From Clostridia bacterium (lineage in GTDB: Bacteria; Bacillota; Clostridia; TANB77; CAG-508), in assembly GCA_017429505.1 (NCBI GenBank), contig JAFROW010000013.1:1-64000 (forward strand): a DNA stretch of 64,000 nt, read 5' to 3'. A program made the translations under genes and the position numbers. Below the pieces are notes generated by a model. It saw only the letters and a list, made by a program, of their open reading frames with translations. It made no database searches and had not been told where the DNA came from. Positions 26,301 to 32,129 of this stretch are shown in pieces. Position 1 is the first letter of the stretch. The number at the start of each line of letters is the position of its first letter.

Positions 26301-28471
26301 ACATTATTCAACAAGTAGAAAACAATAATGTATTAAGAGCATTATACAATCAAGGAGAAGAAGCAGGATTAACAGGATCTATATATGATGTAATTCCAGC
26401 TCCTATGATGAAAGTAGGAACAGCAAATTTAAGTATGTGGGAAAATGAGTTAAAGAAACAAGGAGTAAATACAACTGAATTGGATTTAGAGAAAACTGTT
26501 GATATATTCGCACCTAATAACAAAATAGACACAAAAAATCTAATAACAAGTTTTATTGATACAAATGGAAAAAGAGTATATCTACAATTTAATGATGAAA
26601 TATTATTCAATTCCTTAATGAACTTAGACGGAAAAATGATGAGTAATGTTTTAAAAATAAACAGCAAATTAAATATGCCTTTAAGATATGGAGCAACAAT
26701 GGCTAATATAGGATTTGCAATTCCTAATATGATTTCAGATACAGCACAAGCAGCAATATTCTCTAACGCAGGATTTATACCTGTAGTAGATAATGCTTTA
26801 GGAGTTTTAGATATATTAACTGCAACAAATAAACATGTTAGAAACTTTGTTAAAAACTATTCGCCAGAATATGTAAATAGAATAGAAAATATGTATAACT
26901 TATATATACAATCTGGAGCAACAAGTTCTACAAGAATGAGTCAATTCAGAGATTCAACACAAAGTAATATGAAAGATATTTATGGAGCAAAGAATAGTGA
27001 AACTCTAGGAATACATGAAAAATGGAAACCTTTAAAAAGGTTATTAGATATAATGACATATATTCCTGAAATATCAGAGCAATCAACAAGATTTAGAGTA
27101 TTTGAAAGAAACTATGATATGTATAAATCAAAGGGCAATAGTGAAATGGATGCAAGAATTTTAGCAGCTTTAGAGTCAAGAGATGCAACGCAGGACTTTG
27201 GAAGAACAGGAAACTTAACAAGAGAAATAAATCAATTGATACCATTCTCTGCTGCAAGAGTAGGAAGTAGTTATACATTCGCAGAAAAAGTTAAAGCCAA
27301 TCCTAAACGAACAGCAATGAGAATAGCAATACTTTCAGCTATAGCACTAGCAATAAAAGCATTAGGTTATGACGACAAAGAAATAGAGGAATTAATTCAA
27401 CGTAAGAAAGATGATAACTTTGTTATGAGAGTTGGAGATAAAATAGTTACAATTAAAAAGCCACAAGGATTATTAAGAAGTATAGTAAATCTTACTGAAT
27501 ATATTGAAGATCTTGCAACAGGACATATAGAAGAAGGTAAAGAAGGAGAAAGACTTGGAGAATGGATAAACAATGCTATTATGGATAACGCACCAGCAGA
27601 CAGCGTAACAGGACTTGTTCCAAATATGGTAGCACCTTTAATTGAAAACGCTATAAATAAAGACTTATATTACAATACTGATATAGTAAAGAGTTATGAT
27701 TTAGAATTACCAGATTCTCAACAATATTATGAATATAATTCACAACTTGCTATTCTTTTAGGAAAAGTATTTAATTATTCTCCAGCAAAAATAGATAACC
27801 TAATCTCAGGATATTTCGCAGGACTAGGAACACAAGTAACAAACATAATGGACTACGCATCAGGAAAACTAGGCATAACTGCACAAAAGGCAGAAATGGG
27901 GGCAGAAAGTAACGCAGTAGGAAAAAGGTTTATTGTAAATGTAAATAGTAACTCTGCTTCTGTAGATGAGATATACAATAGAAAAACAGAACTTACAAAG
28001 AAAAAGAATGGAGGAACAATAACATCAGAAGAAGAAACAGAGCTTTCTAACATAACTGCAGCAGTTTCTAACATGTCAAAAGTAAATAAGCAAATCAAGG
28101 AAATAAAAAGAGATTTGACTATGTCAGGAAAAGAAAAAGCAGAACAGATTAAAGAACTTCAAAAACAAAGAACTGATATAGCAAGACAAGCATTAGGGAA
28201 AGATTTGCTAGATAACACAAACTCAGAAAAAATAGAAACAACTTCATTCTATCCTACAAATTCTTCATTAAGTTTAAATAAAATGACTTTAGAACTAACT
28301 CTTGAAATGAAAGAAGAATATTCAAAATTAGCAAGTGAGTTCTATAAGAAGTACGAAAAGCAAGGCTTATATAGTCAAGATAAACTAAAGCAAATAAAAG
28401 CAAAAGCGAAAGATTATGCAAAGAAAACACTTATGAAAAAATATAAAAGTCAATTAGTGAAGTCAAAGTAG
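17366..28471 (+). CDS. Giant polyvalent internal virion protein (3,701 residues)
   Basis: Starts at GTG 17366 after GGGAGG. Visible parts, by residue: short repeats with RLQEAMNITNSIN (1-60); two Gly-rich membrane-insertion-like stretches (about 250-352); a zinc peptidase motif FHELGHWF (936); a segment like polyvalent-protein nuclease or LPD3 domains (about 1130-1300); an ADP-ribosyltransferase-like domain with VVYHGTPFGKF and YDGLKIYE (about 1440-1755); a domain with SPHWQEKNVLAHAR, DEIQSD and VAWTTG (about 2000-2240); a nucleotidyltransferase with GSRNRG and SDLDLVV (about 2470); a second zinc peptidase LHETGHALD with DEGFAEV (2641-2690); and a long C-terminal LPD38-like part with PFSAARVG. 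Such proteins are thought to be injected with phage DNA to subvert the host. Confidence 0.8.
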   Translation: MLINDEEEKKKRLEEAMQITNNINSNNYQDDFSTNNINSDDEYTQRLQEAMNITNSINPYTEETSSDIDKSPDLYTSTIDSTIQNEEQTENKKKVEIFKSSKALDDGYQFGDISRSAIATVTDVANRLAEGFSSPFESVVDIGAHAVATIQSLTGHEEASKKTREWADKDVIKEEAESNPYTPVKAFYNFASGNGTYWENMQRQQLQKIKEKQDEGKELSSYEKNQLDLLGKLYPEIDNKTPKNYKDESMLGETSGQVAELIGYTGGLAVGTQLLGGAGNIPVAIGNTTLNLPTLAVVGGASGGLKEADSKRENVSEIERWSKAITGGLIEGTTEGLFGMFGVGGTELTDIWASKAASKMSTGAGKILAKLGVQSTGEALEEFLSYAGNYIVDNALIDRLGDTDFSTKWDWGEVGEQMALAFVSSAISLGGESYISTNQSIKTAEEQLGRELTPQEKTSVIKAITEDALIKYDNKELFEDGEESVGNYFVANYDENGEVGEVVETLGKAIENPNSNLDIQPVIIKDQQNKTFNVIDGQTGMLLDTTPYTSVQEAVDGFTEIITNMSEAQIESVNNNVADSTLALYAEIGKMIQERQSQNITSQNQQNNTIEQNNIQGQEINSKNNKNAQNGFSNQIKTTMEQRTFENVSDKNVKSYQTENPEVSQEIQEMAYNFQEDLSNSTFGERYKAGDEWTGTKRSTTKELAEIKDDTGASWGKIQKALEDISQGKGDYALAKKVELVLDKALSEGYKNIYGKNIMPNESYLTKKGKIEGKNYLQNETETSIEIESNPEENRIFEERINKKGGNSNVRAEKINNNNSQQEISRNQKGKNTRGEKEISRSNGVSQEKLSKSVQQFQREQQKQLGKDTKISLTEQNKLTRTERTIQKEFENITGLNYGVYESNKGTEDAVYVNDNILVKHNSLQSKKKSNFLPFHELGHWFKVNRNTEWTAIHDIIDNTITKNQIEEYKNVLKDKSMFDNMSEAEIRDYIIEEIESDYFGNWANDISNWADMIRNKMLSDEYVQLLIDISDENVSTHYNIFGTQEQQEQVYNQINEMMNNFIAKNKSSDSSSNNNNLKNAIKNIKESKNVVDRKDIETIINNVDFYIKKGSVKIIDEKMEQRAGHNKNPNITKLNNIYPNITRKTLKTFLNNAFNKSMSLFRDSTVNIKDTNTNAQIKKSGLDENYNKNYDAKTDKVKANTADTLNKIIEEGIYGYTTIEENDKRRILYHNYFSVVNYDNKNELIRTIIKEYSTQKNLPNSFYYQKVESLDNLTKQIEDLVPPYPTNNSKDKVFEHKSSTNNSISQSNKNVKNSKNNTIKKSDRTLFDRNNQDLYYDYSEEVKGKNTSTYSNTKMRELIQANDIKQINNKKQFIRTVIEREGNSYWGNMFKDSTLRDAKYKNELIKSYLEKQNENNIQNTITTDSEGRTLTKEQQDFYKGNDVVNEKGDLQVVYHGTPFGKFTKFNDKNVYFFSVDRGFAEDYAYAKNFEQALDGDVEVMEVYLKAKNVFDPSKESDIQKLREALPEQIRFFATTFDKETFLQRIQRIDDLPPMWTKEQIKNAKFGRVIGDDRYGYNNDIFIGVNKNNEVVYAKHTYGTALEHLTTKEQEEAKEKLLNGEDYVVTIYATPFGQMTENAIREKYSQLENEQDKRYLADTIRYLDEGKSYMLDDSTYKISPYTASQEAEHLTDIDNWEYIEGSNAWENNEVGKDVIDIIKDLGYDGLKIYEKGKLNYAVFNKNQIKRVDNKKPTNNPDIRYSNRYDTEENGEGGFYSQLEKVIEEKMPNTSNAQQIKGIIENSGIKQDEIKWIGLDDYLKQHSLEKISKQQLQDYIKANQINIETVNKSDAEYRRYENDKKIASNKYTEATANLSNYLSKIGEKNNINDISEQDRIVHTFSTKYGINSFREGDSKELVIQTLNDVYSNISGKQNIHFKMSENESKELIRLADEYLETSNNYLNFDEKFQENYDIQDSPQYSNYKLEGGTNYQEILYTLPYEQNGNDVKNLQIANVNEYNSPHWQEKNVLAHARTQDFEDTSGNKVLFIDEIQSDLHQEGRKKGYINNEKIKSLNNLRQQLSKGRDEEAKIMDEQRQISTQMYQFERENEYVVDKIYEKIVDKTDEEIYEMLPTELQQRVNAFNASSREIYLREEERKEWRKNPKYEKLYTQYYELENKYKDISNKNLEIQNQISEINTYGISDIFPFKKNWHEFVLRRMINNAVEQGYDEVAWTTGRQQRERYNLSKVIDEIRYIKNYANNDAVENNKPFEIEIEARKTNIDDFDTDEVVFTRAIAPDELENYIGKDLATKIINSKENEGTISNLDEEIRENGNSGMYLFYDQEIPSYLNKYLKKWNSKVEEITLMDADGKTESKQMGFKITDEMRNSIKQNGQPLFSNRQLDEEASTYDERIQRKNRELIKELREQKENIQGLEGYSRNEIKDIVSNYIQDKLVENDLEDISINGAEIIGSRNRGNAKTNSDLDLVVEYSGDIREDDLFNILNEEPLEIEGIKVDINPITADNTGTLEEYIERSRQYDREVLNATSKETIRKEDPNVAPGATNAQGVNRFIEQEIRKIETSGNWDNSIPVTKLTDIRKTIEDYLGLGIKKGHFRERAYGIYKEGRDVIRGKELKDIDNILHETGHALDLGNRLKIDKESIANELLTAIQKHGGYENETRSTKLDEGFAEVIRTYSIIPEQAKTDYPQSVAVLEEIRKADKSFDDFIRKVQQQTYNYIHQNPQNRVHSNISVGESNRTPLTKAWLEQEVMRNIWDKDYAVKKVVSEIAKIGGKTTNQIKASNNAYYLTRLATGIHDKVTSMLSDGYINEKGEKIMPGLNKVGEILGDDPQRYNDLRDYLVAKRDTDYKAKTLKTGIRDMDTKYVLEKFANDTQIKDAAQVVYDTLDGVMQYAVDNGLISEDDVKSLKESNAFYVPMQRVIEGKGNQLGRKGAVSDIIKARTGSELDIKDVLENIVSNTTNIIQQVENNNVLRALYNQGEEAGLTGSIYDVIPAPMMKVGTANLSMWENELKKQGVNTTELDLEKTVDIFAPNNKIDTKNLITSFIDTNGKRVYLQFNDEILFNSLMNLDGKMMSNVLKINSKLNMPLRYGATMANIGFAIPNMISDTAQAAIFSNAGFIPVVDNALGVLDILTATNKHVRNFVKNYSPEYVNRIENMYNLYIQSGATSSTRMSQFRDSTQSNMKDIYGAKNSETLGIHEKWKPLKRLLDIMTYIPEISEQSTRFRVFERNYDMYKSKGNSEMDARILAALESRDATQDFGRTGNLTREINQLIPFSAARVGSSYTFAEKVKANPKRTAMRIAILSAIALAIKALGYDDKEIEELIQRKKDDNFVMRVGDKIVTIKKPQGLLRSIVNLTEYIEDLATGHIEEGKEGERLGEWINNAIMDNAPADSVTGLVPNMVAPLIENAINKDLYYNTDIVKSYDLELPDSQQYYEYNSQLAILLGKVFNYSPAKIDNLISGYFAGLGTQVTNIMDYASGKLGITAQKAEMGAESNAVGKRFIVNVNSNSASVDEIYNRKTELTKKKNGGTITSEEETELSNITAAVSNMSKVNKQIKEIKRDLTMSGKEKAEQIKELQKQRTDIARQALGKDLLDNTNSEKIETTSFYPTNSSLSLNKMTLELTLEMKEEYSKLASEFYKKYEKQGLYSQDKLKQIKAKAKDYAKKTLMKKYKSQLVKSK

Positions 28472-28487
28472 GGAGGGAAGTGGTATT

Positions 28488-28820
28488 ATGGATAAGGTTA
28501 CTTTAGGACAAGCCATAGGAGCAGTTGTAAGCATTATAACTTCTATATCTGTAATTGTAGGTTTTTTCATAGGAATATACAATTTTGTTAAGAAAAAGAC
28601 TACTGATAAAATTGCAAAGAATACAAAAGATATTGAAGAATTAAAATCAGAAGTAGGTTGGCTCAAAAGTGAGATGCAAGATGATAAAGAAGAAAGGATA
28701 ATCATGTTACAAGGATTATTGGCTTGTTTAAAAGGACTTCAAGAACAAGGTTGTGATGGAGCAGTAAGCAACAGCATCTCAGAAATAGAAAACTATTTAA
28801 TGAAAAAATCTCATGTATAA
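28488..28820 (+). CDS. Small membrane protein of the lysis region
   Basis: A 110-residue protein with one hydrophobic segment at about residues 8-33 (VVSIITSISVIVGFFIGIY), then a Lys-rich coiled coil (KIAKNTKDIEELKSEVGWL) and a C-terminal helix with a Cys pair. GGGAGGGAAG precedes the ATG. One N-terminal membrane helix plus a coiled coil just before a holin gene is a common layout; it may be an antiholin, a pinholin-like protein or a spanin-like anchor. It lies 8 to 16 bases from its neighbours. Confidence 0.6.
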   Translation: MDKVTLGQAIGAVVSIITSISVIVGFFIGIYNFVKKKTTDKIAKNTKDIEELKSEVGWLKSEMQDDKEERIIMLQGLLACLKGLQEQGCDGAVSNSISEIENYLMKKSHV

Positions 28821-28834
28821 AGGAGGATTTGTTT

Positions 28835-29098
28835 ATGAGTAATAAATTATATGATACTTTGAAAAAGATTGCTTTAACACTTCCATTAGTTATTACTTTT
28901 ATTACAGCGATAATGAAAATATGGAATATACCTTATGCAGTAGAAATAGGATTATCATTAAATGCTTTAAATGCTTTAATAGCAGGAGTAGTAAAAATAG
29001 CAAATGATAATTTTTATAAAGAACAAGTACAAACTAATATTAATTACGATACACAAGAAGAATTAATTGAGGAAGGAGTTGTTGAGAATGAAGATTAG
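28835..29098 (+). CDS. Phage holin
   Basis: An 87-residue protein starting MSNKLYDTLKKIALTLPLV. ATG 28835 stands after AAAGGAGG; the alternative TTG at 28829 is too close to that site. Two membrane segments (about residues 11-29 and 37-58) flank WNIPYAVEIG, the usual shape of small Firmicutes holins, and the tail is charged. Holins open the cytoplasmic membrane at the end of infection so the endolysin can reach the wall. The stop overlaps the endolysin start by 11 bases. Confidence 0.75.
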   Translation: MSNKLYDTLKKIALTLPLVITFITAIMKIWNIPYAVEIGLSLNALNALIAGVVKIANDNFYKEQVQTNINYDTQEELIEEGVVENED

Positions 29099-29831
29099 AA
29101 CAACTAAACCATCTGATAATAAATTCTATATACGAAAAGCTAACGGCGGATATTCAACTTGTATAAAAGGAAAGCCAACTGATCCAAAAGCAAATGTACT
29201 TTCAAACTGTGTAGGATATGCGTGTGGGCGTTTCAATGAAATCATAGGCAAAATGAAATATCCAGAACTTAATTGCAATGCAGAAAACTTTATAGAAAGA
29301 GCTAAAAGCATAGGACTAAAAATAAGTAATAAGCCTGTATTAGGTGGAATAATGGTATGGCAAAAAGGTTCATTAAGTGGCAATGATGGAGTAGGACACG
29401 TAGCAGTAGTAGAAAGAATTGACAATGATAATCAAATCTATACAAGTGAAAGTTCTTATGGAGGCAGAGCATTTTATAATGTAACAAGAAAAAACTCTAA
29501 TGGAAGATGGGGAGCAGGTAGTGCTTATAAATTCAGAGGATGTATAATAAATCCAGCAATCAAAGAAGAAACAAAATATTTTACAGGTACATATATTGTA
29601 AATGTTAAAAAGGATAGTATATTGAATGTAAGAACAGAACCATCAACTAAAGGAAAAATTAAAACATATAAACAACTTACGGCTAATGCAAGGTTACAGA
29701 ATAAAAAACTAGGAAATGAAAAAGCTAATGGATATTTAAAAGGTGTTGTTTGTACAGTTACTAAAGTGAATAGCAATTGGGGATTAACTGCATCAGGTTG
29801 GATATGTTTAGACCATTGCAAAAAGAAATAA
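29088..29831 (+). CDS. Endolysin with CHAP and SH3 domains
   Basis: A 247-residue protein. ATG 29088 has GGAAGGAG 10 bases upstream; an in-frame start at 29067 lies before that site and is rejected. The CHAP amidase/peptidase domain (about residues 10-155) shows NCVGYACGRF with the catalytic Cys, and VGHVAVVE with the catalytic His. A bacterial SH3-type wall-binding domain follows (about 170-245: YIVNVKKDSILNVRTEPS and WGLTASGWICLDH). It cuts peptidoglycan during lysis. It lies directly after the holin. The SH3 part carries an insertion compared with the minimal domain. Confidence 0.85.
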   Translation: MKIRTTKPSDNKFYIRKANGGYSTCIKGKPTDPKANVLSNCVGYACGRFNEIIGKMKYPELNCNAENFIERAKSIGLKISNKPVLGGIMVWQKGSLSGNDGVGHVAVVERIDNDNQIYTSESSYGGRAFYNVTRKNSNGRWGAGSAYKFRGCIINPAIKEETKYFTGTYIVNVKKDSILNVRTEPSTKGKIKTYKQLTANARLQNKKLGNEKANGYLKGVVCTVTKVNSNWGLTASGWICLDHCKKK

Positions 29832-29840
29832 TATAATTTA

Positions 29841-29876
29841 CTTCCTTCATTGCTACTATTATTAATTATAAGGAGG
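29841..29876 (+). promoter_or_regulatory. Hairpin masking a ribosome binding site, related to the capsid one
   Basis: CTTCCTT (29841-29847) pairs with AAGGAGG (29870-29876; one G-U pair), which is the ribosome binding site of the gene at 29885. The segment aligns with 9412-9462 before the capsid gene: TTACT, CCTT, ATTGCTAC and ATAAGGA appear in the same order. The two genes may share translational control. Confidence 0.45.
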
Positions 29877-29884
29877 AATGATTT

Positions 29885-30268
29885 ATGTTACAAGGATTTG
29901 ATGAAAATGGAAATTTAAAGGGAGTAAAAGTTTCAAAGAATGGAGAAGTCTTTGTAAAAATTGGAGGTAGCTCAGAAGACGAAGGAGCAAAAGTAATAAC
30001 TGAATCAAAAGAAACTACTTTATATGCAGGAGTATTGAATATAGGATTAGAAGAACAAACTATTGGAGTAGCAAAAAAAATTACAGAGATATCAATTGCA
30101 AATTATTCTGAAACAGCTAATGTAACCATATCAGCTGATGAAACAAATTATGTTATAGCTCCAAATGTAGCTTTAGATTTACCAATTAATAAAATAGTTA
30201 GTATTGTAGGATTATCTGCAACAGAAGCTGATACAAAAGTGCAATATGTTATAAAGGGGGAAGTATAG
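29885..30268 (+). CDS. Beta-rich phage structural protein, unknown type
   Basis: A 127-residue protein. The N-terminus LQGFDENGNLKGVKVSKNGE resembles attachment segments of phage fibres and capsid-associated proteins; the rest is a single beta-sandwich-like domain (ISIANYSETANVTISAD, NKIVSIVGLS). It lies between the endolysin and a fibre-like gene. Its leader resembles that of the major capsid gene, which suggests high expression and perhaps a capsid decoration or fibre role. No family is recognised with certainty. Confidence 0.55.
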   Translation: MLQGFDENGNLKGVKVSKNGEVFVKIGGSSEDEGAKVITESKETTLYAGVLNIGLEEQTIGVAKKITEISIANYSETANVTISADETNYVIAPNVALDLPINKIVSIVGLSATEADTKVQYVIKGEV

Positions 30269-30269
30269 T

Positions 30270-31385
30270 ATGGGGATTAGATTTATAAATAATGGAAAAA
30301 GTGGAGATGTGGATCTTCATTTAACAACAGCCATGCCAACTGATGTAAAAAAAGGTAAAAAGTATTATAATAAATCAGGTCAATTAATAAATGGATTAGC
30401 ACCATCAGTTGTGATAAATTATGCAGATATTTCAGACAATGAATTAAATATTAAAACTTTAGATAGGAGTGTTATCACAAACTATACAAGATTTTATAAA
30501 AATTATATGTTTGGAACAAATCCAACTTATACAACACTATATGCTCAAAATGACGAAAATAATATATTGGCTTCTATTGAATTAGAAGTAATAGATATTA
30601 ATATCGAACCAACGACTTTAATAATAGGAGGAGATGGAGTCATTAAGGAAAATAGTATCTTGTTCCTAATTTCAAAACAAAAAATTGCTGATTTGTATAT
30701 GTTTGACTATAGTTCGAATAAATTTACATATCTTAAAAGAATAACAATTGAAGATGCTGTTGATAATACATCGGTTTCTTATTCTTTTAATCCATATAGG
30801 AATTTATTAGCAGTAACTAATAATGGTAGGCAATTTATATATAGAATTAATAACGATTTTTCAATTACAAAAGTATATGAAAACAACTTAGATTATGCTA
30901 AAAATTCAAAATGGTTAAGTGCGTATAGAATAGTTTTCTGCAATGATATAGGAGCGCCTAAATATTATCTTGATTTTTTTGAAAATGATACCTATTCTTT
31001 GACTACACATGAAAATACAGACTATAGTTCAAATCAAGATTCTGCGAAATTTGTTTTGGCAATCAGTCCTAATTGTAAATATGTTGTTAGAGGTGTTGTA
31101 TTTACAGATTTAAATAAACAAACTTATTGTAGTGGAAATGTTAGTATATATTCTTGTTCAAAAAATGCTATTGGTGAAATTCAATTAAATAATGAAGTGT
31201 TAAACTTAAATCTTGGTTATTATTCTGCTGGTTATTGTTATGCTTATTTTGTTGATGATTATACTGTTGTAATTATATATCATTGGTCGACGAACAAATA
31301 TATTTATATATGTAAATGCATTAATGGTATATGGTCTATAGTCGTTAACGGAAAAAGTACTGATAATGAATTTAAGCGGTTATAA
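30270..31385 (+). CDS. Second fibre-like protein
   Basis: A 371-residue protein. The N-terminal 50 residues (VDLHLTTAMPTDVKKGKKYY, then SGQLINGL) carry the motif also seen three times in the fibre protein at 10554. Residues about 90-360 form repeated beta strands of propeller type (LLAVTNNGRQFIYRINNDFS, YVVRGVVFTDLNKQTY). The host-recognition role is inferred. It is codon-rich in tgt, tct and ttt compared with the main structural genes. Its reading frame ends at 31385, but coding-like sequence continues in another frame to 31518, so the C-terminus may be frameshifted. Confidence 0.6.
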   Translation: MGIRFINNGKSGDVDLHLTTAMPTDVKKGKKYYNKSGQLINGLAPSVVINYADISDNELNIKTLDRSVITNYTRFYKNYMFGTNPTYTTLYAQNDENNILASIELEVIDINIEPTTLIIGGDGVIKENSILFLISKQKIADLYMFDYSSNKFTYLKRITIEDAVDNTSVSYSFNPYRNLLAVTNNGRQFIYRINNDFSITKVYENNLDYAKNSKWLSAYRIVFCNDIGAPKYYLDFFENDTYSLTTHENTDYSSNQDSAKFVLAISPNCKYVVRGVVFTDLNKQTYCSGNVSIYSCSKNAIGEIQLNNEVLNLNLGYYSAGYCYAYFVDDYTVVIIYHWSTNKYIYICKCINGIWSIVVNGKSTDNEFKRL

Positions 31386-31518
31386 TGTAGTGTATTATTG
31401 GAACATATACAATGTCATTTTATCCAAAGATACTACATATAAAACGATACTAACTAATGGAACTAAAAAAATAGAAAGTGCATATATAGATGGACAACTA
31501 CTTTTACCAGAAAGTTAA
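31366..31518 (+). CDS. 50-residue ORF, possible frameshifted end of the fibre gene
   Basis: Starts at ATG 31366 inside the end of the upstream fibre-like gene and runs to TAA 31516-31518 in the next frame. The product contains TILTNGTKKIESAYIDGQLL, a beta-strand-like stretch of the kind found at fibre ends, and it finishes directly before a terminator. Either it is a small overlapping gene, or one base was lost or gained near 31340-31385 and this is the true end of the fibre. The ATG has no good ribosome binding site, which favours the frameshift view. Confidence 0.45.
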   Translation: MNLSGYNVVYYWNIYNVILSKDTTYKTILTNGTKKIESAYIDGQLLLPES

Positions 31519-31541
31519 AAAAGAGGGGGAAACCCTCTTTT
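31519..31541. terminator. Bidirectional terminator between convergent phage genes
   Basis: AAAAGAGGG (31519-31527) and CCCTCTTTT (31533-31541) form a perfect 9-bp stem with loop GGAAA; A and T runs flank both sides. It ends the late operon on the plus strand and the membrane-protein gene on the minus strand. Confidence 0.85.
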
Positions 31542-31980
31542 AATTTATGGTATATTCTTTATAAAAATCTTCTTTTGTTATTTTATATTTATCTAAAATA
31601 AAATTTATTTCTTCTAAAGTTTTATTTATATTATCATTTATGTTTTTTTCTTCTTCTTTTTCCTGAAAAAGATAATTAATATAGAATATTAAATAAGCAT
31701 AACCATTTACAATAATTGCTGGGAATCCAATAATTAATTGAAAAATCAAGCTTTTTATATATAAATATACAAATACAGCTATAGATGTCAAACTAAATAA
31801 AAACATTATTAAGATAATAGGTGGAAAGAATTTACTTTTAAAACTAATTGTTCTTTTGTTTATTTCTAATCTTTCTATATTTCTATGATATTGTTTGGCT
31901 AAAAATATAAGTCTGTTCTTTTCTTCATCAGTTATTTCTCCTTCAAATTTTCTACTACATATTCTAATATTTGAATCCAT
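31540..31980 (-). CDS. Two-helix membrane protein expressed from the prophage
   Basis: A 146-residue protein with a charged N-terminal part (residues 1-45), two hydrophobic helices at about 50-75 and 78-101 (IILIMFLFSLTSIAVFVYLY and FQLIIGFPAIIVNGYAYLIF) and a long charged C-terminal coil. The layout resembles SLATT-type membrane proteins of conflict systems, but no motif proves it. AAAAGGAG precedes the ATG, and a TTGACA-N17-TAAAAT promoter drives it. It is the only minus-strand gene of the prophage and diverges from the integrase, which suggests expression in the lysogen, for example for superinfection exclusion. The function is inferred from position only. Confidence 0.65.
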   Translation of the reverse strand: MDSNIRICSRKFEGEITDEEKNRLIFLAKQYHRNIERLEINKRTISFKSKFFPPIILIMFLFSLTSIAVFVYLYIKSLIFQLIIGFPAIIVNGYAYLIFYINYLFQEKEEEKNINDNINKTLEEINFILDKYKITKEDFYKEYTIN

Positions 31981-32018
31981 TGTTTTTCTCCTTTTTATTC
32001 TTCTATTTTATATAAAAT

Positions 32019-32047
32019 ATTTTACAAAATTATTAATATATTGTCAA
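32019..32047 (-). promoter_or_regulatory. Promoter of the prophage membrane-protein gene
   Basis: On the minus strand, TTGACA (32047-32042) and TAAAAT (32024-32019) are separated by exactly 17 bases. It points to the gene starting at 31980. It diverges from the integrase promoter, with 17 bases between the two -35 boxes. Confidence 0.7.
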
Positions 32048-32064
32048 TAAAAAAAATTAAAAAT

Positions 32065-32093
32065 TTGACAATTTACATAAAATGGTTTATAAT
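32065..32093 (+). promoter_or_regulatory. Consensus promoter of the integrase
   Basis: TTGACA (32065-32070), 17 bases, TATAAT (32088-32093): a perfect sigma-A consensus. The integrase ATG is at 32130. The integrase is thus likely expressed independently of the late operon. Confidence 0.85.
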
Positions 32094-32129
32094 GAAATTG
32101 TTAACATAAAAAAGAAAGGAGGAGAAAAT

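Noticed and set aside
32065..32100. dif-like site (TTTACATAA arm) upstream of the integrase
   Set aside because: One arm resembles the dif sequence, but the other does not, and the bases are explained by the perfect integrase promoter.
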